The notes under the pieces: generated by a model
Seen by the model: only the letters and a program-made list of their open reading frames with translations
The model's database searches: none
Told to the model about the DNA's origin: nothing
Translations under genes and position numbers: made by a program
In this document: piece after piece, positions 17,311-23,595 of the stretch
Layout of the letters: each line of letters starts with the position of its first letter
How positions within the stretch are numbered: position 1 is the stretch's first letter
Assembly (NCBI GenBank): GCA_947054505.1
Contig: CAMRWU010000004.1
Coordinates: 41,684-105,683 of the forward strand
DNA: 64,000 nt
DNA from: an uncultured Pseudomonadota bacterium
GTDB taxonomy: Bacteria; Pseudomonadota; Alphaproteobacteria; RF32; CAG-239
Direction of reading: 5' to 3'

Positions 17311-17979
17311 TTAGTTCTTTTTTTGTGTCTTGGCTTTCAGTGAATTGATTTCTTTCTGCAAAAGCTCCAGCTGACACTCAATAGGATCCTTGTCGGTAGG
17401 GCAATAGCCGTAAGCCATAAATCCGGCGGGTTCTTTGCGAGAATGCTGAACCGAATGAGCCGGAACGCCGACAACGGTTTGGTTGGCTTCCACATCTTTT
17501 AATACAACAGCGTTAGCACCGACTTTAACATTATTGCCAATTTCAATCGGGCCTAAAATTTGAGCTCCGGCGCCGACAACAACATCATTGCCGAGGGTAG
17601 GGTGGCGTTTGTTGGTGTTTTTCCCTTTTTTGCTAAAAACGGTTGTTCCGCCAAGAGTAACGCCGTGATAAAGGGTAACATTGTCACCGACAACGGTGGT
17701 TTCTCCGATAACGACCCCCATCCCGTGGTCAATAAAGAAGCCTTGTCCGATTTTTGCCCCAGGGTGAATTTCCACACCGGTAAAAAAACGGGAGATTTGT
17801 GACAGCACGCGAGCGGTTAATTTAAAATTTCGCCGCCACAAAGCATTGGCAAAGCGATAAATAATAATGGCGTGAAGACCTGCTGAGCAAAGCAGAGCTT
17901 CAGTTCTGCTCTTGGTTGCAGGGTCTCTGGCGATAACGGCATCAATGTCGTTAAGAATCATCTTGAATTTTGTTTTCAT
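17311..17979 (-). CDS. cysE: Serine O-acetyltransferase
   Basis: The 222-residue protein has the short-form serine acetyltransferase layout: an N-terminal helical region with [20 protein letters not shown], then a left-handed beta helix of hexapeptide repeats (about 65-165). The catalytic segment is [21 protein letters not shown], with the loop [19 protein letters not shown]. It transfers acetyl from acetyl-CoA to serine, giving O-acetylserine for cysteine synthesis. The C-terminal tail ends KAKTQKKN rather than with the terminal isoleucine that docks into cysteine synthase, so tight complex formation may be lost. It stands alone on its strand. Confidence 0.92.
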   Translation of the reverse strand: MKTKFKMILNDIDAVIARDPATKSRTEALLCSAGLHAIIIYRFANALWRRNFKLTARVLSQISRFFTGVEIHPGAKIGQGFFIDHGMGVVIGETTVVGDNVTLYHGVTLGGTTVFSKKGKNTNKRHPTLGNDVVVGAGAQILGPIEIGNNVKVGANAVVLKDVEANQTVVGVPAHSVQHSRKEPAGFMAYGYCPTDKDPIECQLELLQKEINSLKAKTQKKN

Positions 17980-18064
17980 TTTGTGCTACATTCCTGAAAA
18001 TGTTAATAATTTATCAGTATTTAATTTATATAATACTTAAAAATTCTAATTTTAGGTTAAGGTA

Positions 18065-18865
18065 ATGACAGAAATTTTATTTAATGGACACGCTGGTCGT
18101 CTTGAAGGACGTTATCATCAAAGTGAAAATCCTTCTGCGCCGATTGCTTTGATTTTACACCCTCATCCGCAGTATGGCGGAACCATGAATAATAAAGTGG
18201 TTTATACGTTGTTTAGTTGTTTTCAAAACTTGGGATTTTCCGTGTTGCGTTTTAACTTTCGCAGTGTTGGACGGTCTCAGGGACAATTTGAAGACGGTCC
18301 GGGAGAGCTTTCTGATGCAACCGTTGCGCTTGATTGGTTGCAGTCGGTCAACCCGGATGCCAGACAATGTTGGATTGCCGGCTATTCTTTCGGAGCATGG
18401 ATTGGCTTGCAGTTATTAATGCGTCGTCCTGACATCAATAATTTTATTGCGGTGTCACCTCCGGCTAATGAAAAAGATTTCTCATTTTTGGCGCCATGTC
18501 CGACATCCGGTTTGATTACGCAGGGATGCGTTGATGAAATCGTTACTCCATCAACAGTGACAAGTTTGGTTAAGCGTCTGAACACGCAACGTAACGTGTC
18601 TGTTGACTACGCAATGATTGAAGGCGCCGACCACATGTATAACAATCACTTGGTTGATTTATACAAGGTAACCGGCAACTATGTTATTGATGCGATGAAA
18701 CGAAAGGGACCGGATAAAAAGCGTCGCGGTCGCCGCAAAAAATCAGAGTTGCAGGATGATGAAACAATGCTCCTGACAAATGAAGCGGATGATATCGACA
18801 ATGATGAAGATTATGAAGACGATATCGAAAACGATGATTTTGATGAGTTGGATGATGAAGAATAA
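18065..18865 (+). CDS. Alpha/beta hydrolase with acidic C-terminal tail
   Basis: The 266-residue protein has an alpha/beta hydrolase core (about 1-215). HPHPQYGGTMNNKVV is the oxyanion segment typical of this subgroup, the nucleophile elbow is GYSFGAW, the acid is in TQGCVDEIVTP and the catalytic histidine is in EGADHMY. This subgroup of small dienelactone-hydrolase-like proteins is common in alphaproteobacteria; the substrate is not known. The unusual part is the tail: a basic stretch (KRKGPDKKRRGRRKK) followed by about 35 residues that are mostly Asp and Glu. Such a tail could mediate protein or nucleic-acid contact. A strong terminator follows at once. Confidence 0.85.
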   Translation: MTEILFNGHAGRLEGRYHQSENPSAPIALILHPHPQYGGTMNNKVVYTLFSCFQNLGFSVLRFNFRSVGRSQGQFEDGPGELSDATVALDWLQSVNPDARQCWIAGYSFGAWIGLQLLMRRPDINNFIAVSPPANEKDFSFLAPCPTSGLITQGCVDEIVTPSTVTSLVKRLNTQRNVSVDYAMIEGADHMYNNHLVDLYKVTGNYVIDAMKRKGPDKKRRGRRKKSELQDDETMLLTNEADDIDNDEDYEDDIENDDFDELDDEE

Positions 18866-18866
18866 A

Positions 18867-18893
18867 TAAAAGCGCCGAAAGGCGCTTTTATTT
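18867..18893 (+). terminator. Intrinsic terminator after the hydrolase gene
   Basis: The stem AAAAGCGCC-GAAA-GGCGCTTTT with a stable GAAA tetraloop starts 2 bases after the stop and is followed by T-rich sequence. It may serve both strands, since the ribbon-helix-helix gene ends just beyond. Confidence 0.9.
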
Positions 18894-18919
18894 TAAGTTT
18901 TTTTCTGATTTTCATTAAT

Positions 18920-19135
18920 TTAACGAGAAATAGAATTTTGCAACTGTTTGAGGATGTATACGCGAATGGCGCTGGAGAGGTTTTCATTCTCTCTTTCAGC
19001 ATCTATTTCCGTTACCAACTGATTAAGACTGAGGTTGCGTTCTGTAGCAATTCTTTTAAGCTCGGTCAAAAATTCATCTTCCAGAGAAATGCTGGTTGAG
19101 TGACGATTGGCGATAATGACAGATAGTTTACGCAT
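18920..19135 (-). CDS. Ribbon-helix-helix domain protein
   Basis: The 71-residue protein matches the RHH_4-type domain: an N-terminal beta strand (RHSTSISLEDEFLTELKRIA) followed by two helices (LSLNQLVTEIDAE, LSSAIRVYILKQL). Such small proteins form dimers that bind DNA through the paired strands, or act as non-DNA-binding partners. The gene starts one base inside the sspB stop region, so the two are translationally coupled, an arrangement often seen in alphaproteobacteria. Its target is unknown. No other repressor-like residues can be assigned. Confidence 0.85.
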   Translation of the reverse strand: MRKLSVIIANRHSTSISLEDEFLTELKRIATERNLSLNQLVTEIDAERENENLSSAIRVYILKQLQNSISR

Positions 19136-19599
19136 TATTTTTTTCTGAAAGCATCGATAGAAATAACGGTTGCGGCGCCGGAAGCTTGTTTCAGCTCAGG
19201 ACTTTCATCAAGCTCATCTTCCGCATTTTGAAAAGAAGTATCTTCGCTGTTGCTGAAGCTTAAGCCGAACTTGGCGTATGGATCGGCAAAATAGGTAATG
19301 GCATCATAAGGAATGCGCAAAGTTTGCGGCACTCCGCCAAAGCTCAAATCCACCTCAAAATAAGTCTCGCCAATCATCAAATTGGCAAACTGATGTTGCA
19401 TAACGATAGTCATCTCTTCCGGATATTGATTGAGCAATTGTGCAGAAAGACGGGCACTGGGATGATTGGTGCGAAACGTGATGTAATAATGATGTTCACT
19501 GGGAAGTCCTTCGTCAGCGGCAATTTTCAAAGCCTCAATAACCACGTGTTTGAGAGCTTTTTCAACCAGCTTGTCATAATTAATTTCCAACTTTTCCAT
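19135..19599 (-). CDS. sspB: ClpXP adaptor SspB (alphaproteobacterial type)
   Basis: The 154-residue protein has the SspB substrate-binding fold (about 1-110): ALKHVVIEALKIAADEGLPS, HYYITFRTNHPSARLSAQLL, YFEVDLSFGGVPQTLRIPYDAI. A flexible acidic linker follows, and the C-terminal ClpX-docking peptide is VISIDAFRKK. SspB tethers tmRNA-tagged polypeptides to the ClpXP protease. The neighbourhood is telling: the tmRNA gene that supplies the tag lies immediately upstream on the same strand, so tag and adaptor are side by side. It overlaps the ribbon-helix-helix gene. Confidence 0.93.
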   Translation of the reverse strand: MEKLEINYDKLVEKALKHVVIEALKIAADEGLPSEHHYYITFRTNHPSARLSAQLLNQYPEEMTIVMQHQFANLMIGETYFEVDLSFGGVPQTLRIPYDAITYFADPYAKFGLSFSNSEDTSFQNAEDELDESPELKQASGAATVISIDAFRKK

Positions 19600-19611
19600 G
19601 CATCACCTTTT

Positions 19612-19650
19612 CATAAAAAACAAGCGAGCCGTTCTGTTGATAGGTGGCTC
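19612..19650 (-). terminator. Putative terminator of ssrA
   Basis: On the minus strand GAGCC and GGCTC (19646-19650 and 19626-19630) can pair around a 15-base loop, followed by GCTTG and six T. The long loop makes it a weak call, and part may belong to the 3' end of the coding piece. Confidence 0.45.
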
Positions 19651-20016
19651 AGACCCCACTTACGATTATCCTAAATCATAAGGATTTGAATTTGTTGCGA
19701 CTACAATTAAGCAGCCATTGCAACAGGAGCTACGTTATTATCGTTAGCATTCATTTAAATTTGAACCGATAACGGTGGTATCTCACCGAACACGGCTTAC
19801 CTGTCTTTACCATACATTGTCAATCCTGTGTCACCCCCGTAATAATACATCTCTCGCGATGGTATTTCAGCTTGCTTTTTTGTTAAAATGATCTTTCAAC
19901 AACCGCTGATGTGCAACCCATCATGCTGTGAGTGGTGGAGGTGCCGGGTACTGCCCCCGGGTCCAACATATCTATTTCACAGAGCTTCTAGTGTCATAGT
20001 CAGATTGCTCTGACAA
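19640..20016 (-). ncRNA. ssrA: Circularly permuted (two-piece) tmRNA
   Basis: On the minus strand the acceptor piece comes first and ends CACCTCCACCA (CCA at 19935-19933), with a T-arm-like ACCCGGG/CCCGGC stem at about 19945-19963. The coding piece begins GGGGGTGACACAGG at 19838. Its first seven bases pair with CACCTCC of the acceptor piece to give a seven-base-pair acceptor stem with G3-U70, the alanine identity pair. A tag reading frame ends ANDNNVAPVAMAA-stop (about 19750-19709). The roughly 95 bases between the CCA and 19838 would be removed. This permuted layout is the known alphaproteobacterial form. Outer ends are approximate: the 5' end is set from the promoter, the 3' end from the last stem. 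It rescues stalled ribosomes and marks products for ClpXP. Confidence 0.93.
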
Positions 20017-20022
20017 TTTATT

Positions 20023-20051
20023 AGTATAGGGATAAAACTATAAAATTTCAA
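20023..20051 (-). promoter_or_regulatory. Sigma-70-type promoter of ssrA
   Basis: On the minus strand TTGAAA (20051-20046) and TATACT (20028-20023) are separated by exactly 17 bases, a near-consensus pair. The start site would be near 20016, just upstream of the tmRNA acceptor piece. Confidence 0.8.
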
Positions 20052-20141
20052 GTGTTAAGATAAAAAACTTGCAATTTTTGCTAACCAATGCTAAAAGGAC
20101 AAAAAAATAAATTTTTATGTCAAACTAATTTTTACGAGATT

Positions 20142-21053
20142 ATGAATAAACAAAAAATGCTACAAAGCTTAGGGCTTGACGGCTACAACCATCTGATGGC
20201 AAAAGTTATCTATACTGAATGCCGTTCTGATGTTTTTGACCGTCTGAACGAAGGCTATCCGATCACTCCGATGGTGCTCCAGATGCTATTCGAAAGAGGC
20301 TGGGAAAGGCAGATTGACGATCTCATCCGCAATGGTACGTTCTGGCATCCTATCGACTGGAACAAGAAACTGACCATCTGGTTTCAAGGTTTTTTCGGGG
20401 ATGATGAATTTACGAATCTTTGCCTGTATAAAGGCTGGACATCGTTCCTCACACACATGAACTTAGAAGCGAAACTTCTGGCCGAATATGAGCAATGGAA
20501 CCTCTTGATTGAACGAGGCGAGTGGCAGACACTCATCGACCATGACCGTCTGGATAAACTTCCGAGAGAGAAGTGGAGAGAGTGGATACCCTTAGTGCTC
20601 AAAAGCGGGAAAAGCGAATTCCTGTTTCAAAATAGGTGGTACAAGTTTTTGGATGAGTTTCCCTCGCTAAAAGACTTGGCTTTTGCCGCCTTTGTTAATG
20701 GCGGGCATTGGAAAGAACTGTTTGAGCATCGTAAGATTTTTTCTAATGATGATGTTCGGAATGAACTACTCAAACACGAGCAGTATGACTTGTTGCTCCA
20801 GATGCAGGAATACCGTTTTTTGGCGACCAACGGTCAGGTCGGGTTTCTGGTCAAGAACAAGTGCTGGGGAATATTAATTCGCTATGGTTACCGTTCTCTG
20901 GTTGACTGGGAAGACTACTACGACTCCTCTAACAAATATCAGCGCAAGAATGTTTTGGACCAAGCAGTTGAAGCCGGAGCTGTTGATTTTCTCAAGGCAA
21001 AGGGACACCGTTTTCTGGCCTTTAAGGCTGGCTTTTATCGTCATAAGAGATAG
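20142..21053 (+). CDS. Tryptophan-rich repeat protein of unknown function
   Basis: From the ATG at 20142 the protein has 303 residues, starting MNKQKMLQSLGLDGYN. It is soluble, helical and rich in Trp, Tyr and Phe. It appears to be built from degenerate units of about 22-27 residues of the form hydrophobic-x-x-W/Y-x-x-L-I-x-x-G, for example YEQWNLLIERGEWQTLI, KSEFLFQNRWYKFLDEF, GHWKELFEHRKIF, YDLLLQMQEYRFLATNG. This is a solenoid-like pattern, perhaps for protein binding. I recognise no family. It sits between the divergent ssrA promoter and folA, a common landing zone for acquired DNA, and its codons look more GC-rich than the neighbours. An alternative start lies 18 codons upstream. A terminator follows. 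Confidence 0.7.
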   Translation: MNKQKMLQSLGLDGYNHLMAKVIYTECRSDVFDRLNEGYPITPMVLQMLFERGWERQIDDLIRNGTFWHPIDWNKKLTIWFQGFFGDDEFTNLCLYKGWTSFLTHMNLEAKLLAEYEQWNLLIERGEWQTLIDHDRLDKLPREKWREWIPLVLKSGKSEFLFQNRWYKFLDEFPSLKDLAFAAFVNGGHWKELFEHRKIFSNDDVRNELLKHEQYDLLLQMQEYRFLATNGQVGFLVKNKCWGILIRYGYRSLVDWEDYYDSSNKYQRKNVLDQAVEAGAVDFLKAKGHRFLAFKAGFYRHKR

Positions 21054-21058
21054 TAATC

Positions 21059-21090
21059 AAAAAAGCTGAGGGCAACCTCAGCTTTTTTTT
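21059..21090 (+). terminator. Intrinsic terminator after the Trp-rich repeat gene
   Basis: The stem AAAGCTGAGG-GCAA-CCTCAGCTTT is followed by a run of nine T, starting 6 bases after the stop codon. Confidence 0.92.
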
Positions 21091-21134
21091 TGTGTTTCAT
21101 CAAAAAACTGCTAACATCTTTGTGGGAGAAAAAG

Positions 21135-21695
21135 ATGACAAAGGTTGCTGTTTGGTGCCGACATTTCGGCGACAATATTATCGGAATTGGTGATTCGATT
21201 CCTTGGCGTGTTCCTTCTGATTTGAAAAAATTCGGACGAATTGTTGCCGGACAAAATATGGTTGTCGGGCGTAAAACCTATGAAACTTTGCCGCCAAAGT
21301 TCGATAAAGAAAAGATTTTTGTACTGAGCAATCAAACAGAATATGAAACCCGTCATCCGCAACATCAAGTGGTGACAAATCCTAAGCTTTTTAAGGATGT
21401 GACCGAGGATTTGTACATCTGTGGCGGAGCCGGAATTTATAATCTTTTTGTCGGTAGTGGTAATAAATTAATGCCGGACATTATTGTTGATTGTGTTTAT
21501 CAGGGAGATATGCAAGAACTGGACGGTCAGCCGGCTGATATTTCCGAGGCAGTGGCAGTCATGCAGAAGCAATACCGACAAATCGGCACAATCTATGAGG
21601 AAGACAATGTCACGACCGCGATTTACATCAAGCAAGGCAACTTTGTCGAACAACAGGTTTTGAAGCACATTATCAATGCGATAGCTAATATTTAG
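21135..21695 (+). CDS. folA: Dihydrofolate reductase
   Basis: The ATG at 21135 follows GGGAGAAAAAG and gives a 186-residue protein starting [20 protein letters not shown]. It contains the DHFR signature [12 protein letters not shown] with the acidic active-site residue in PSDL, then [15 protein letters not shown] and the NADPH-binding [10 protein letters not shown]. It regenerates tetrahydrofolate after thymidylate synthesis. The residues before the core, with a Trp-Cys-Arg in strand A, are unusual compared with the more typical Ile-Val-Ala, so the protein is a divergent member. It precedes thyA by 10 bases, which makes metabolic sense because ThyA produces dihydrofolate. Confidence 0.88.
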   Translation: MTKVAVWCRHFGDNIIGIGDSIPWRVPSDLKKFGRIVAGQNMVVGRKTYETLPPKFDKEKIFVLSNQTEYETRHPQHQVVTNPKLFKDVTEDLYICGGAGIYNLFVGSGNKLMPDIIVDCVYQGDMQELDGQPADISEAVAVMQKQYRQIGTIYEEDNVTTAIYIKQGNFVEQQVLKHIINAIANI

Positions 21696-21705
21696 GAGAA
21701 ATTGG

Positions 21706-22491
21706 ATGAAACAGTATCTTGATGTTTTACGTGATATCATGGAAAACGGTACCGATAAACCCAATCGTACGGGGATTGATACCCGTTCGGTGTTCGGACG
21801 ACAGATGCATTTTGATTTGAGCAAAGGTTTTCCCTTGGTCACGACCAAAAAAGTTTTCTTAAAAGGCATTATCCACGAGTTGATTTGGTTGTTGTCCGGC
21901 AATACCAATATCAAATACCTGACAGATAATGGCGTTAAAATCTGGAATGAATGGGCTGACGAGAATGGTGATTTGGGGCCTGTCTATGGAGCGCAATGGC
22001 GCAATTTTAACGGTGAGGGCGTTGATCAGATTAGAGATGTGATTGAACGCTTGAAAAAAGATCCTAATGACCGTCGGATGATTGTCTGTGCTTGGAATCC
22101 CGCTCAGATTGAACAGATGGCTTTGCCGCCGTGCCATTGTTTTTTCCAGTTTTATGTTGCCGATGGAAAATTATCCTGCCAGTTATATCAACGCAGTTGC
22201 GATATGTTTTTAGGTGTTCCTTTTAATATTGCATCTTATTCTTTGTTGACGATGATGATCGCTCAGGTGACCGGCTTGGGGCTTGGCGAGTTTGTCCATA
22301 CTTTGGGAGATGCGCATATTTACCACAATCACTTTGAACAGGTGAGGGAACAGCTTTCCCGTGAACCATACGAGCTTCCGACCATGAAAATCAATCCGAA
22401 CGTCAAGAATATTGATGATTTTAAATATGAGGATTTTGAGTTGGTCAATTATCAATCGCACGATAAGTTGATAGGTGTGGTGGCTGTTTAG
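21706..22491 (+). CDS. thyA: Thymidylate synthase
   Basis: The 261-residue protein matches ThyA throughout: [19 protein letters not shown] at the phosphate-binding end, [13 protein letters not shown], the catalytic cysteine at residue 143 in [13 protein letters not shown], and the dUMP-binding [16 protein letters not shown] and [10 protein letters not shown]. It methylates dUMP to dTMP with methylene-tetrahydrofolate. It has a ribosome-binding site AGGAGAA and lies between folA and dut. This is the classical, oxidisable-folate route rather than flavin-dependent ThyX, consistent with the presence of DHFR. Confidence 0.98.
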   Translation: MKQYLDVLRDIMENGTDKPNRTGIDTRSVFGRQMHFDLSKGFPLVTTKKVFLKGIIHELIWLLSGNTNIKYLTDNGVKIWNEWADENGDLGPVYGAQWRNFNGEGVDQIRDVIERLKKDPNDRRMIVCAWNPAQIEQMALPPCHCFFQFYVADGKLSCQLYQRSCDMFLGVPFNIASYSLLTMMIAQVTGLGLGEFVHTLGDAHIYHNHFEQVREQLSREPYELPTMKINPNVKNIDDFKYEDFELVNYQSHDKLIGVVAV

Positions 22492-22493
22492 AT

Positions 22494-22973
22494 ATGATTG
22501 AATATATTTTTTCTAAAGTAAAGTTTACCAAGTTATCTCATTATGTTGAGAATGAGGCAAACTTAAAATATGCCACGTCCGGCGCCGCCTGCTTTGATAT
22601 TTGCGCGGCAATAGCCGAACCGGTGGAGCTCCAGTGCGGCGAGCAAAAAGGTATCCCTACGGGAGTAAAATTGGCCGCGGAACATCCGTTGTGGTTTCGA
22701 GTAAATTCTCGTAGCGGATTGGCAATAAAGCATGGGATTATTACAATAGCGGGAATAATTGATACGGATTATCGTGGCGAATTGATTATCGGTTTGTTGA
22801 ATACAAATGCCGAAAGTAGCGGAAAAACGTATATCATCAACCCCGGAGATAAAATTGCGCAAATAGAGTTACCATTTCCTTATCGGGCAGAATTTGAAGA
22901 AGTGTCGGAAGATGAGTTTGCCGCATTGTTAACAGAGCGGGGAGAAAACGGTTTCGGCTCTACGGGGATTTAA
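22494..22973 (+). CDS. dut: dUTP diphosphatase
   Basis: The 159-residue protein has the five trimeric dUTPase motifs: GAACFDICAAI, FRVNSRSGLAIKHGI (phosphate and P-loop-like serine), GIIDTDYRGELIIGLLN (catalytic Asp), GDKIAQIELPF and the C-terminal ERGENGFGSTG lid. It hydrolyses dUTP to dUMP, giving the ThyA substrate and keeping uracil out of DNA. It starts 2 bases after thyA, closing a folA-thyA-dut operon devoted to dTMP. The N-terminus (MIEYIFSKVKFTKLSHYVENE) is longer than in E. coli. Its TAA stop lies inside one copy of the dispersed palindromic element. Confidence 0.96.
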   Translation: MIEYIFSKVKFTKLSHYVENEANLKYATSGAACFDICAAIAEPVELQCGEQKGIPTGVKLAAEHPLWFRVNSRSGLAIKHGIITIAGIIDTDYRGELIIGLLNTNAESSGKTYIINPGDKIAQIELPFPYRAEFEEVSEDEFAALLTERGENGFGSTGI

Positions 22974-22996
22974 TTGTTGCCTTACTTGCAAAGTAA
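22970..22996. repeat. Dispersed palindromic element at the dut stop codon (one unit)
   Basis: The core TTAATTGTTGCC (22970-22981) supplies the TAA stop of dut and is followed by the perfect stem TTACTT-GCA-AAGTAA (22982-22996). Orientation to the gene is opposite to that at lolD, proS and ppiD, where the other end of the element meets the stop codon. Confidence 0.65.
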
Positions 22997-23026
22997 AAAA
23001 GTCCCGCTTCACAGCAGGACTTTTTC
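22993..23026 (+). terminator. Intrinsic terminator after folA-thyA-dut
   Basis: AAAAAGTCC and GGACTTTTT pair around an inner stem (GCT/AGC with a C-A mismatch), followed by T-rich sequence. It directly abuts the palindromic element. Confidence 0.85.
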
Positions 23027-23059
23027 GTCTTTCAATAGGTATTAAGGTAAAAAGATTGA

Positions 23060-23371
23060 TTATATCGCCGTAAATACGATTCCACTTTTATTGTGATGCA
23101 ATCGAACATTTCCCTTAACAGTAGAGCCGTCCTTGAGTGGTTTGCAGAGGACTTCCGTGGCGGCGAAGAAAGTGAGCTTCTTGTCGCCGAGGTTGATGAG
23201 GAAGCCGGGGATGCCGTCTTTCTCTGCCGGAGCGGCCATGTGCTGGGTCTTGCCTTTGGTTGAGGCAGGGATGACGATGTCACACATTGTCGGGTGAGCG
23301 AGGAGAATGATGTTGCGGCTGTTTGCGAACTTTTCGAACTTCTCTACGATGTAGTTTTGTACAGTATTCAT
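23060..23371 (-). CDS. Hypothetical protein of foreign-looking composition
   Basis: From the ATG at 23371 the product has 103 residues (MNTVQNYIVEKFEKFANSRN); a TTG eight codons upstream is possible. It is predicted alpha/beta and soluble, with IILLAHPTMCDIVIPAS and KLTFFAATEVLCKPLKDG. I recognise no family. The coding sequence is clearly more GC-rich than the genes around it (for example around 23150-23270) and uses codons such as CTC, GCC and AAG more, suggesting recent acquisition. It stands alone between dut and alaS on the opposite strand to dut, with no obvious ribosome-binding site. Confidence 0.6.
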   Translation of the reverse strand: MNTVQNYIVEKFEKFANSRNIILLAHPTMCDIVIPASTKGKTQHMAAPAEKDGIPGFLINLGDKKLTFFAATEVLCKPLKDGSTVKGNVRLHHNKSGIVFTAI

Positions 23372-23547
23372 TTGAAAGTATTTTTTTTGCTTCAAGATAA
23401 ATCTATCAGCGGTTAAACATATCTATATCTTTATAATCAAATTATGAAAGTATTAAAGCATATTTTAAGACATAAATCAAGTACAAAAAAACGACAAAAA
23501 TGATATTTTTTTGTATAAAATAGTTTTTTCAAAGAGTTAGCATACAA

Positions 23548-23575
23548 AAAAATCCCCGTATTCACGGGGATTTTT
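23548..23575 (-). terminator. Intrinsic terminator after alaS
   Basis: The stem AAAAATCCCCGT-ATTC-ACGGGGATTTTT lies 20 bases past the alaS stop, with T-rich sequence on the minus strand. The rest of 23372-23547 is AT-rich and holds nothing else I can identify. Confidence 0.9.
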
Positions 23576-23595
23576 AAGCTTCTGTGAAATAAAAG

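Noticed and set aside
18811..19002. Minus-strand open frame overlapping the hydrolase end and the ribbon-helix-helix gene
   Set aside because: It reads Ser/Lys-rich low complexity opposite the acidic tail and across a terminator; not a gene.
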